The position numbers and the translations under genes are program-made. 64,000 bases of DNA from Aquilaria yunnanensis (lineage: Eukaryota > Streptophyta > Magnoliopsida > Malvales > Thymelaeaceae): the NCBI GenBank assembly GCA_039654915.1, contig CM077597.1, positions 60,292,001 to 60,356,000 of the forward strand. The letters run 5' to 3'. Positions within the stretch are counted from its first letter, which is position 1. Every line of letters starts with the position of its first letter. Below the pieces are notes generated by a model. The model saw only the letters and a program-made list of their open reading frames with translations. It ran no database searches and was not told the DNA's origin. Below are positions 12,201 through 22,340 of this stretch, in pieces.

Positions 12201-13213
12201 ATGAGCAAAATTATCCTACCCATGACCTAGAACTGGCGGTAGTGATTTTTTACTTTAAAGCAATAGGGACACCACTTGATGAGTAGTTCTTGTGTGATCT
12301 ACATTGACCATAAAAGCCTAAACTACTTGGTAACTCAGAAAAGAGTTGAACATGAGGCAAAGGAAATGGTTAAAGTACTTCAAGGACTATGACTGCAGTA
12401 TAGAGTACATAGAGGCCAAATGCAATCTAGAAGTAGATGCCTTGAGCAGGAAGTACACGGGTCTTCTGAAAGGAGGATCCATAGCTGATCATAATGAGCA
12501 AAGTAGTCTACTATGCCTATGGCATAAATTGGATAAATGGGAGGAACACAAATCTACACATTGACAATCCAATCAGAATGGATTGAAGAGGTCAGAAAGG
12601 CATAAGAGACAGATCATTTTCTGAAAAGGATATCAGGAAAGGAAAAAGGTTCCTTGTATAAATCCTTTGCCTATAAGCAGAGATTACTGTACTTCAAGGA
12701 CCAAACCTATGTGCCTAATGGACCAAAGCTCAGGGATGAAACACTTGAAGAAGCTTACACAAGCAAGTTGAACATCCATCCAGGAAGTGAAAAAATGTAT
12801 AAAGGCTTGAAGACTCACTTTTGGTCTCCAAATATGAGGAGAGACATACTTACTTATCTCTCGAAATGTGCCACAGGCCAAAGTGTAAAGGTAGAGCACC
12901 AGAAGCCAGCTGGTACCTTATAGACTCTACCTATACCGGTGAGGAAATGGGGCAAGATAACCATGGACTTTATGACTGGGTTGCTTACGACCAGGTTAAG
13001 GCATGATACATCTGGGTCAATGTAGATAGGCTAACCAAATGTGCCCACTTTTTACTTATGAAAGTCACAAATTCTCTAGAGAAGTCGGCTTAGATTTATA
13101 TCCAATAGATAGTGAGGCTACATGGAATACTAGATTCCATTGTATTTGATAGAGATCCAAAATTTACAACTCAATTTTGGAAACACTTGGTACCAAAATC
13201 CACCTGAGTATTG
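9227..13213 (+). pseudogene. gag-pol remnants of chromovirus-like element G, truncated in integrase
   Basis: Order is gag, protease, RT, RNase H, integrase. Gag starts near the ATG at 9227 and shows PPYFDGRVGPDRAMEWL (near 9720-9775), a WWRNT pair and an incomplete zinc knuckle, CLKCGTVDH, near 10434. Protease has the FDTSAS active site near 10687. RT covers about 11100-11710, with [20 protein letters not shown] and VIDDILVYS; the catalytic pair is intact. RNase H runs 12059-12460 (IYTDVSRSG, then DALSRKY). The integrase zinc domain starts near 12690 (HPGSEKMYKGL, CATGQ). Many stops and frameshifts make it inactive. It stops at 13213, where TatH inserted, so the integrase core end, chromodomain (if any) and 3' LTR are not adjacent. 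Tekay or a related chromovirus clade is my inference from Gag and the PBS. Confidence 0.82.
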
Positions 13214-13914
13214 TGATAGCCGAAGAGCTATCGCTCACAAGACCTCCTAAGTGGCTAACTTGACACCACCCTTGGGTAGTAATAGCACCAACCTCAAAAA
13301 GTTATATGGCCGACTTCGGGAAAAATGGCTCCTCACCACCCTCGGATTTGCGAGCTACCAAGCTGAAAAAAATATGTCCGTCACCCGATAAAGGAAAAGG
13401 TCCCTTAAGGGTGGATCACCCTTCTGAAATGCCTTCTCCAGTAGGCCTTGGGAAAATCTATGACCGAAGGGGTTTCATACCCCCAAAAGGGTCTTGTTCA
13501 TAAAATGACAAATACGATTGAGGAACCTTTGACAAAGAAGCCTCACACACGCTCATACCCTCTGGCTGGAACAACCTACGGTAGCAGCAAATGGCTGCCT
13601 TTGAAGTTATGGACCAGATCTGGCTAGACACATGTCATGATCTGGGTATGCTGTGCAAAATGGCCTCCTCCCTCCATCCTCCTATAAATACTTAGGAGGC
13701 TCCTTGGTAAGGACAACGGGACTCTCTCTTTCCTACTCTCTACTTTTAACAACTTTTCTCCCATATACTGACTTGGGCGTCGGTGGCTTTTCCCCCGAAA
13801 ACACAATCCAGGGAGCTCTTAACCCACGTTCTTCAAAGTCTTGTAAATATCTTCTCATCAAAAGTTTCCCATTCAGGCCAACATGTCGAACAATGAGGAT
13901 GCTGCTAGGCATCA
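13214..13914 (+). repeat. 5' LTR of TatH
   Basis: 701 bp, starting TGATAGCCGAAGAGCTATCG and ending GCATCA. The motif ACATGTCATGATCTGG lies upstream of TATAAATA at 13683-13690. The GACTTGGGCGTCGG block shared by all Tat LTRs here is near 13771. Confidence 0.88.
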
Positions 13915-14338
13915 TTTGGCGCCATCTGTAGGAAACCATTCTGAAGTCACTATTGTTGAGATCCGGTGTTCAAAGGACAAGGTACTACTGAGGTCCCAGT
14001 CCATGCTGGAAACTCAAGGAATGGCTGAACAGCCTGCAGGAGAGACTTCCCTGCTTGAGGATGAACATCCTCTGATGGTCATGAAGGACTTTCTACATGA
14101 TTTTCAGTGCTATATCATGGCTAAAATGATGCAACAGCTCAACCAAAGGTGGTCACAACCACCTCCAAGGGGAAGAGCCTCCTTTCTAGATAGCCGTCAA
14201 GGGAAAAGCCCTAAGTCACCTCGCCAGAGCTCTAGAGGAGGGAATTCTCACAATGAGTCCTCAACGGAGAACATACCATCCAAGGGAAGTCGCACTGGAG
14301 GGAAGGTGTCGAAAAGGACCAAGACTTCCTTCCAGTGA
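13883..14338 (+). pseudogene. gag start of TatH (151 codons)
   Basis: The ATG at 13883 is inside the LTR, 32 nt before its end. The frame runs through the PBS (13917-13935), translated HLAPSVG, and continues into a Gag N-terminus clearly related to TatB Gag (RHHLAPSVGNHSEV, RCSKDK, then a basic Ser/Arg-rich segment). The 13883-14338 frame is open; related sequence continues to about 14510 in disrupted form before homology is lost, so capsid, zinc knuckle and pol are absent. The divergence from TatA and TatB while keeping the same start and frame supports use of this ATG. Confidence 0.78.
13917..13935 (+). other. Primer binding site of TatH
   Basis: TGGCGCCATCTGTAGGAAA follows the LTR end after a TT spacer. 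It differs by a few bases from the TatA PBS. I could not assign the priming tRNA from memory. Confidence 0.8.
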
Positions 14339-14515
14339 AGTATGTCCTCAGAGGGGAAGTCCCAGTACCCCAGCCAACGAAGTTACTCACGGAAAAGAAG
14401 ACACTGCTCCCCGTTGCCGATGACTACCAGGCAATGAGGAGAGGACGGTGCCCCCATCCTCACGAGAAGTGTTATGGCTCTCCTAGCAGCAAGTACTCCT
14501 GAAGGAGGTAAAGTG

Positions 14516-15401
14516 TTCTAAATTAAGTTTGGAACCTTAATTCAAGTTTACATAGCAAGAATAGGAAAGTTTAGCAAAGTTCACTAAGTTCTGAGGAAGA
14601 TAAGGCACTAAATGAGGTTCAGGGACAAAATGGTAATTTTTCATCCTAAATAGCAGGGCATCCCAAGTGATTAAAATGAGTTTTTATAACTTAACCTTCA
14701 ACTTTAACCTAAACTTGAAGAAATAAACAAGAATTAATCAAGAATAACTAAGTTACCAAAAGATGGGGGTTTAATTGTATTAAGCTTAATACTTTGGTGG
14801 CTTAAAGGTTAAGTGAGGTTTAAGAAGGGGAAAATGAGGCTATGGCTGCCATAATCTCATTTCCAACCTTCTCACTCTTAGTTTGCTCTCAATTCAACCT
14901 TGAAATCAAGATTTCTTGGTGCTAAGAAGAGCTATCAAGAGTATATAAGGTAGGATGAGCTCATTTTAAGCATTAAACCATGGTTTGGAGCTTGGAAGTG
15001 TGTTTTCTCATATCCCCTATTTTTAGAACGAGGTAACCAATGTGTTCTTGATTGAATTCATGTTATTTCGTTAATTCGGAGCTTGGGTTTTTGTTAGGAA
15101 GCAAGGTTTTGATGATTGGAAAATAGGTTGATTCTTGCTTGTTACCTGAAATTGAGCTAAGGGAGATATGACTTGAAGACCAATTAATGCTATTGACATG
15201 AGTTTGCTTGAAGAATTTGAGTAATTCTAGCAATAGCATTAGTTAGAGGATTTGCTTGAATTGTGGTGGACTAATAGGTTTGAGAGGATTTGGATGGTGT
15301 TACGAGACATCATAGATTGGGTTGTGATAGTTGGTTATGTTTTATGCAACATGGTCTATGTGTGTGTGAAATTTGGAAGCTTTCCAAGCATGTTTACTAT
15401 G
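14516..15401. repeat. Unassigned AT-rich repeat J, left part
   Basis: This interval has no coding frame of note. It continues at 26340 beyond TatA, since the TSD CTATG marks a single interrupted sequence. Composition and A/T-rich pyrimidine blocks resemble the LTRs of element G and the 62-64 kb region, so it may be part of a long gypsy LTR. That is inference. The ORF from 15290 is broken by the TatA LTR and is not a gene. Confidence 0.5.
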
Positions 15402-16269
15402 TGATAGCCAAAGGCTATCGCCTCAATCTGGCCGAACACCCTGCCACAACAATGGCCAGAAGAACTGGCGCTTCCCGGGAACAGGTGCAGTCATGCACCT
15501 CGGGAGATAGCCGGAGAGCTCCGAGCCTCGGCACGCCAGTAAAACTTGAGGACTCTATTTGCCCCCCAAGGTTGTGAACAGCGCGCCTTCGGAAAAGTGG
15601 CACCAGACATTGCTGCCCGAACATGATATCCCCGAAGGCGGAACCCCCTAGAACTGGCAACCCCCGAACTGAGGGTATGCTTCCCGAAGAGGCTCTGTCC
15701 GAACTAGAGGACGACCTCGCCCAGGGACCTCGGGAGTACGGCAGGAGCATTTATGGAAGCATTTAAGGAAGCCTTTGACACGTCCCACCACAGACGTAAA
15801 AAGCCGCCCTGACGCGCAGACGCCATCAGAATCACATCATGGCCCGTCTCAGCACAAGGCTCGAGGCGAGCTGGTTACCAACTATCTGTCCCCTACGCCC
15901 AGAAGTTCAGGAGCATCCGACCGCACACGTGTCATGATCTGAACGGGCTAGGTATTCCTATATATACAGGAAATAAATACTTGACAGGAGGTTGGTAGGC
16001 CGGAGATACAGCTCCTACACTCTGAGAAATTACCAGGCGAGACTTTTCTGCCTTTCTCTTTGAGCTAGTGACTTTCTCCTTTTTTCCGGCCACCACTGAC
16101 TTGGGCGTCGGAGGCTCCCCCCCCGGAAAAACACTCCGGGGGCCTCCTAACCCTGTTTACCAGCTTTTCAGGTACTCTCCTTGGGGCGATCCACCTTCCA
16201 GGCGTTCTTCCTCCTAGAAGTCTCCTCAACAGTCATCATGACTCACAACGATGAGGCCTCAGGCCATCA
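15402..16269 (+). repeat. 5' LTR of TatA
   Basis: 868 bp, TGATAGCC...GGCCATCA. The first 19 bases form an imperfect copy of the terminal inverted repeat TGATAGCC-AAA-GGCTATCA. The hairpin GGAGG...CCCCCGGA / TCCGGGGG CCTCC lies at 16110-16147. The gag ATG is at 16238. Confidence 0.95.
15925..15966 (+). promoter_or_regulatory. LTR promoter of TatA
   Basis: ACACGTGTCATGATCTGA (15925-15942, containing a CACGTG G-box core) lies 16 nt upstream of TATATATA (15959-15966). The same pair occurs in every Tat LTR in the window, including the divergent TatF, TatH, TatC and TatD, which argues for function. The start of transcription would be near 15990. Confidence 0.75.
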
Positions 16270-19200
16270 TTTGGCGCCGTCTGTGGGAACCCGCTCGCAA
16301 ATCGCCGTCGTTGAGACTCGGCGTTCTAAGGACAAGGGACTCCCAAGGTCCTCGTCCGCGCCTGAGATACAACCGGCCGCAGAGCAGACACTCCAAGAGA
16401 CTTCTACGCCCGAGGAAGACCGCCCTCTGGTAATCACCATGAGCTTCTTGAGGGACTTTCAGCGCTCGGTCGTTGCTGAAATGACTCAGTAGATCGACCG
16501 AAGATGGCCACAGCAGTCACAGGCCCAGAAACCCTCCTCATCAGCACGCCCTCGGGAGAGAAGCCCCAAGTCTACACACCGCAGTTCAGGAAGTGGAGAG
16601 CCTCGCGGAGAATCATCCACAGAAGATATAGCCCTCGGGAAACGGCTTGTGGGACAAACCGGGTCCAAGCGACCGAGAGTCTCACAGCGAAGCAGTTCGT
16701 CGCCCGAGGCGAGGTCCCTGACCCCTCCGCGCCGAACTCGCTCACCGAAGAGGCACCGTCGATCTCTCTCCCGCGAAAATGGTCCTAGCGCCACTGCGCT
16801 TATGGAAAGGATATTGGCACGGTTGGACAGAGTGGAGAAGCAAGTGACCAGAAAACCCGTTTGGGACAGGCTGTCGGGGGCATTATGCGAAGATGGCTCC
16901 CCGTTTATTCGCGCCGTCGTTGAGGCAGCTATGCCAGGCGAGTTCAGAGTGCCTAGGCTGGAGATCTATGATGGCCGGACTGATCCACAGGCCCATCTGA
17001 CGAAGTACAGACGGAGCATGATAATGCACGGAGCTGATGACGCTACCATGTGCAAATGCTTCGAAGTCACCCTCACGGGCCCAGCAACAGCATGGTACAA
17101 TTCCTTGCCCCCAGGGACTATCACTGAGTTCCAGGAGTTGTCCACAGCCTTCACCCAGCAGTTCATTGGGAGTAGGCAGACGGCCAAAATGCCTGTGCAG
17201 ATGTTCGACATAGAGCAGAGAAACGGAGAGACAATCCGAGACTATGTCGAACGATTCAACAGGGAAGCACTCAGCGTCCCAGACTTCCGGCCCGAAATCC
17301 GCATCCTCGCTATGACACGGGGCCTTCGGTGTGACTCACAGCTGTTCTACGAGTTCTCAAAGGACCCCCCGGAGACCCTCGGAGAATTTTACCGAAGGGC
17401 AGAGCAGCACATGACAGCCGAGGAATTGAGGATGGCGGGGCCGAAGTCTGATCATCACCGCGCCGAAGGGTCCAGTCAGCAAGCTCGGCATCTTTCTGAA
17501 CACACAGGCTGACCACGGCGAATGCGAGGAAGGAAACCTCAAAGTTTCACGCCCTTGAGCACGACACGGACCAACATTCTCATGGCGCTGGAAAGGCAAG
17601 GGACGCAGATTCGGCGGCCAAAGGCCATGGCCGCCGATAATAAGAAGAATGCCAAGAAGTTCTGCCAGTTTCATCGCGACCACGGTCATTACACCGAAGA
17701 CTGCTTCCAGCTGAAGAAGTACATAGAGTCGCTGATCAAACAGGGCCAGCTTCGCAAATACCTGCGGATGCCCTCCCCAAAAGGCAGAAAAGAGGAGGAA
17801 GAGAGGGCCGAAAATGAGGACTATGACTCCGACAGGCGGAGAAACAGAAGTCCAAAAAGGCGCCTTCCCCCTCCAGTAGGGGTCATCCAAACCATCACCA
17901 CGGGGCTCCCATCCTCGGAAAGAAAGCGGAAGGCCAGAGAAATTGCAGTTATGGAGTATCAAAGTCCATCAAAGAAACTGGCTCGCAAAGATGGCTCCAC
18001 CGTCGTCTTCCCCCACGACGACCCGCTGCTGATAATGGCGAGAATAGGGAACTGGGACGTCAAGAGAGTGTTGCTTGATGATGGCTCAAATGCTGACGTC
18101 CTATTCTCGCACTTACTGCCGAGCTTGGGCATCTCCAGCAGCGAGCTCCCGTCCTCGGCGTTGGGGCATCCGAACTACCCGTCCTCGGATGGATCGACCT
18201 CCCCTTGATGATGAAAGGCACTTCGGTAGATGGAGCAGCTGAGTTGTATGCGTCCACAATGGCAAGATTTATCGTCATGGACGTCCCGTCTTCGTACAAC
18301 GCCATCCTTGGAAGGCAGACTCAGGGGAACCTGCACATTCGCCCCGATGTGAAGTACTTGACTGTCACATTCGCCACCAAGGATGGAGATGCAGAGGTCT
18401 TCATCGACCAAGCCGAGGTAAGAAAGGTGTTTGTAAAAGCACGAAAGGCTCCGGCAAACAACTCTACACAAACGGTGGAGGCAAAGGCGCAGGAGAAAGG
18501 CAAAGATCCCGCAGAAGCAGAAACAGAAGCAGTAGATCTTGTCCCAGGACAATCTACCCGAATAGGGAAGAGCTTGGCCAAAGGTGATAAGGAAAATCTT
18601 GTATCCTTTCTGCTGAAAAATAAAGATCTGTTTGCCTACTCGCCGAAAGACATGCCAGGAGTAAACCCTGGCATAATACAGCACAGCCTCAAAGTAAGCC
18701 CGGAAGCAAAACCTATCAGGCAAAAGAAACGAAGCATCTCAGCCCACAAAAGCAACTTCGTGAAAATCGAAGTCCAGCGCCTATTGGATGCTGAAGTTAT
18801 CAGGGAGGTAAAATACCCCGAATGGTTAAGCAACGTGGTCATCGCCACAAAAGAAGGTAGCAGCAAACTCCGGATGTGCATTGATTTCAGAAACTTGAAC
18901 GATGCTTGCCCGCAAGACTCATTTCCCCTCCCGCCAATAGATCAACTGGTAGATTCAACGGCCGAATACGGGCTCCTGAGCTTCCTAGATGCCTTTAGCG
19001 GCTACCATCAGATAAGGATGGACCCCGAAGATGAAGAGAAAACTGCCTTCATCACCGAGGGAGGACCAAATGGGGAGAAACATGGAGGTATATGTTGATG
19101 ATATGATAGTCAAAAGCAAGCTACCCGGCTACCACGTTGCAGATTTGGAAGAAACCTTCCAAAAGCTCAGAGCCTTCGGGATTCGCCTTAATCCCGAGAA

Positions 19201-21569
19201 GTGTATCTTCGGCGTGACCTCGGGAAAATTCCTTGGGTACATGGTATCCAAAAGAGGCATCGACGCCAATCCTGAGAAGATTAAGGCTCTGCTTGAGTTC
19301 CGAACTCCTGCCACAGTCAAAGACGTGAAGAGACTAACCGGAAGAATAACCTTTCTTCAAAGTCCTCACAAAGGCAGCAAAGATGGAAGGTGACCTCGGA
19401 AGAAACAATCATCCTTGGGATGAAGATTGCCAAAAGGCCTGGGAAGAACTCAAAGTCTACCTGGCCAGCCTGCCGACTCTGCGACAACCTCGGGAGGGAG
19501 AACCCCTCGTACTGTACCTCGCCGTCATAGAAAAGGCCGTGAGCTCGGTCCTGGTGAAAGAAGAAGGGCCGAAACAATGGCCGGTCTACTACGTCAGCAA
19601 GTCCCTACATGGCGCCGAAGTCAGGTACCCTTTGCTTCAAAAAGCTATATACGCCTTGGTGCTTGCAGGAAGAAGACTGCGACCATATTTCCAGGCTCAC
19701 CCCATCATCGTCCGAAGTAGTCTACCACTACGGGATGTTATGAAGAGAGTTGATCAGTCGGGAAGGCTCTCCAAGTGGTGCATAGAGCTTGGCGAACACG
19801 AAATCACGTATGAGCCTCGGAAGGCCATAAAAGCCCAAGCATTGGCAGATTTTATCGCCGAAATACCCACCACTGAGGAGAACCACCTAGATCCGAAAAA
19901 AGGTGAGCCAGAATGGACCTTGCATGTTGACGGAGCCTCGGGGTCCGAACACCAGGGAGCTGGAATAGTTATAAGAGGTGATGAAGGCTATCAAGTTCAG
20001 CTTCAAGGTCACCAATAATGTGGCTGAGTATGAAGCCCTCATAGCGGGATTACGCTTGGCCAGAAAGATTGGCGTGAGAAACTTAAGCGCTCACAGCGAT
20101 TCCCAGCTGGTAGTTTGGCAGACGGCAGGAGATTATGGGGCGAAGGACCCAATCTTGGCAAAATACCACGAGCTGGTAACAAAACTCATCCAAGAGTTTG
20201 ACGCCGTGCGAATCGAAAATGTACCCCGGTGGAATAACACTGAGGCAGATTGCTTAGCGAAGTCCAAAACATACACCGAGGTGCTAGACCATCCAAGCAT
20301 CTCCGTGCTAAGCGTAACGACCTCGGGAACAGGGTGGAAGGACCCCATAAAGAGATAATCGTAGAGAATGAGCTTCCCGAAGACGCCGGCAATGCTGCAA
20401 GACTGCGAAGACGCGCCGGAAGATTCTTCCTAATTGGTGAAGAGTTATATCGGCAAGGATATGCAAATCCGTTGCAGAGATGTGTGGGTGAAGAGGATAC
20501 TGAGATGGTCCTCGAAGAAGTTCACGAAGGCATGTGCGGCTCGCACATTGGAACTGATGCCCTTGTAGCAGTGATACTCTGCCAAGGATACTTCTGGCCT
20601 ACCCTGAGAAAGGACGCAAGACAGTTCGTCCAGAAGTGCGGTAGTTGCCAGAGACATGCAAAAATCAAGAGGATACCCTCGGAAATGGTAACGTCGACAG
20701 ACTATCCTTGGCCCTTCGCAGTCTGGGGTATAGACCTTATTGGGCCACTCCCCACAGCGCCCGGAGGCGTGAAATTCTGCGTGGTAGCAGTGGACTATTT
20801 CTCAAAGTGGGTAGAGGCAGAACCACTAGCAACTATCTCGGCAAAAGAAGTGCAGAAGTTCGTATGGAAGAACATCGTATGCAGATTTGGCATACCGAGG
20901 GTACTAGTAGCTGATAATGGATCCCAGTTCATAGATAAAGGATTCCAGGAATTCATCAGCGACCTCGGAATAAAGATGCACTTCGCCCCAGTAGCTCACC
21001 CCCAAAGCAATGGGCAGGTGGAAGTATCAAACAGGACCATAAAAGATGGCCTGAAAAAGAGACTTGGGGAAGCCAAGGGGAAATGGCCAGGAGAACTCCA
21101 AAGTGTATTATGGAGCTACCGAACGAGGCCACGAAGAGCCACAGGGGAAACTCCGTTCTCACTCGTCTTCGGAACAAAGGCCATTATCCCAATAGAGATA
21201 GTTCAGCCTTCAATACGGGTGCAAGTATTTGATGAAGGCGGAAACGACCTCGGTCTGAGAACTAAGCTCGACCTTGTGGCCGAACACAGAGAAATAGCCG
21301 AGCTGAGAAGAAAAGCTTTCCAGCAAAGAGTGGCCGCGGCTATCAACTTAAAAGCCAGGCCAAAAGAAATCAAAAAAGGAGACCTCGTTCTCCGAAAGGC
21401 CGACTTTGCACCCCGAAGGCCATCTCACGGAGTACTTCGCGGAAATTGGGAAGGACCTTATCTGGTTCTCGCCGAAGTACGAAAAGGCGTGTACAAGCTT
21501 GGCGACGCCGAAGGCGTAGAATTGAAAAACACTTGGCATTCAGACGCCTTGAAAAAATTCTACGCCTAA
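16238..21569 (+). pseudogene. TatA gag-pol, inactivated by stops and deletions
   Basis: Collinear with the nearly intact TatB polyprotein. It starts at ATG 16238 inside the LTR and ends at the conserved KKFYA stop. Gag: TAG at 16490-16492 and a CGA-to-TGA change at 17510-17512 interrupt an otherwise single frame to 18150. Then come a small deletion after SSSEL near 18147 (protease end), a deletion of about 85 bp near 19064 removing the RT segment with the MPFGLKN motif (the downstream YVDD remains), one of about 45 bp near 19350 (end of RT), one of about 17 bp near 19977 between the two RNase H domains, and a frame change near 20357. From 20360 to 21569 the integrase frame is open: CGSCQRH zinc motif, WGIDLIGP, ADNGSQF and GQVEVSN catalytic blocks. 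Products would be capsid, protease, RT, RNase H and integrase. Confidence 0.93.
16272..16290 (+). other. Primer binding site of TatA
   Basis: TGGCGCCGTCTGTGGGAAC follows the LTR after a TT spacer. Its 5' TGG pairs with a tRNA CCA end. The same site is present in TatB and TatD. The tRNA identity is not assigned. Confidence 0.88.
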
Positions 21570-21727
21570 GGTTGAGCGGAAGAGATATATTGTACAAGAA
21601 ATATTCTAAGTACAGAATGGTCTGGAGAAGAATGGTCTTGAGAAAAATTTTTCAAGTATACCAAATTGTCCAAGACAGAATTCCGCGAAGGTGCTCGCCA
21701 CGAAAAAAGCAGATGTGACTTCCCGAA

Positions 21728-22212
21728 GTCCCTTGAGCCACTATGCTCGGGAAAAATGGGAATTAAGAATCTTGCAAAGGTACTCGGCATAATCAGTGCA
21801 GAGAAAATTTTCCGAACACCCTTGAGCGAACATGCTCGGGAAAAAGGGAAAGCAAGAATCTCGCAAAAGTACACGCCAAAACAAAAGCAGAGGTAATTTC
21901 CGAACACCCTTGAGCGAACGTGCTCGGGAAAAAGGGAAATGAGCAAACTCGTGAAAATTTTCCTAAGTCCCTTGAGCAAATATGCTCGGGACAATAGGAA
22001 GACAGAAAAATTTGGCTGAAGGTTTTCCGAAGTCCCTTGAGCGAACATGTTCGGGATAAAAGGGAACAAAAAGCCTGCAAAAGACTTAGCCAAATTTTTA
22101 CAAACTTTCCAGAAAGTCTCTTGAGCGAGCACACTCGGGACAAAGGAAGGTAAAAAGTTTCTTTGGTTGCAGGTTTTTCGAAAGTCTCTTGAGCAAACGT
22201 GTTCGGGACAGT
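21728..22212 (-). repeat. Short interspersed-motif array between pol and antisense gene, TatA
   Basis: Seven copies of a motif close to TTGAGCGAACATGCTCGGGA start at 21733, 21822, 21910, 21972, 22037, 22121 and 22189, spaced 62-89 nt. Most contain the dyad GAGC-N6-GCTC. The spacers are AT-rich and partly similar. The array sits where the two convergent genes end, 3' of both the gag-pol stop and the antisense stop. Confidence 0.85.
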
Positions 22213-22340
22213 GGAAATGAAGAAACTTGCAAGAAAGGACCTAGCCAAAAGATTGTTCATTAAGAGCAAACGCTGCCTTACAAAAGAAGTGCCCAAAGAA
22301 GGAGCACAAAGGAGAAAAATAAGAGGAGCCCTAAAGCAAA

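Larger units (their letters stand above)
13214..14515 (+). mobile_element. TatH: 5' LTR and gag start of a divergent Tat element, truncated
   Basis: The LTR (13214-13914), PBS and the first part of gag are present. Homology ends near 14510, where AT-rich repeat sequence begins. Everything downstream (pol, antisense gene, 3' LTR) is missing. It inserted into the integrase of element G. The right edge is approximate. Confidence 0.8.

Noticed and set aside
15402..15420. LTR terminal palindrome as a microRNA or MITE end
   Set aside because: Arms are only 8-9 bp and belong to the LTR terminus; no longer foldback or MITE-type TSD.
17357..17962. 201-codon frame opposite TatA gag
   Set aside because: Shadow of the Gag zinc-knuckle region; the TatB equivalent is broken into several frames.
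21728..22212. Regularly spaced motif array considered as a CRISPR or CRISPR-like locus
   Set aside because: Units are degenerate, spacers are related to each other, and the array lies inside a plant retrotransposon at a fixed place.
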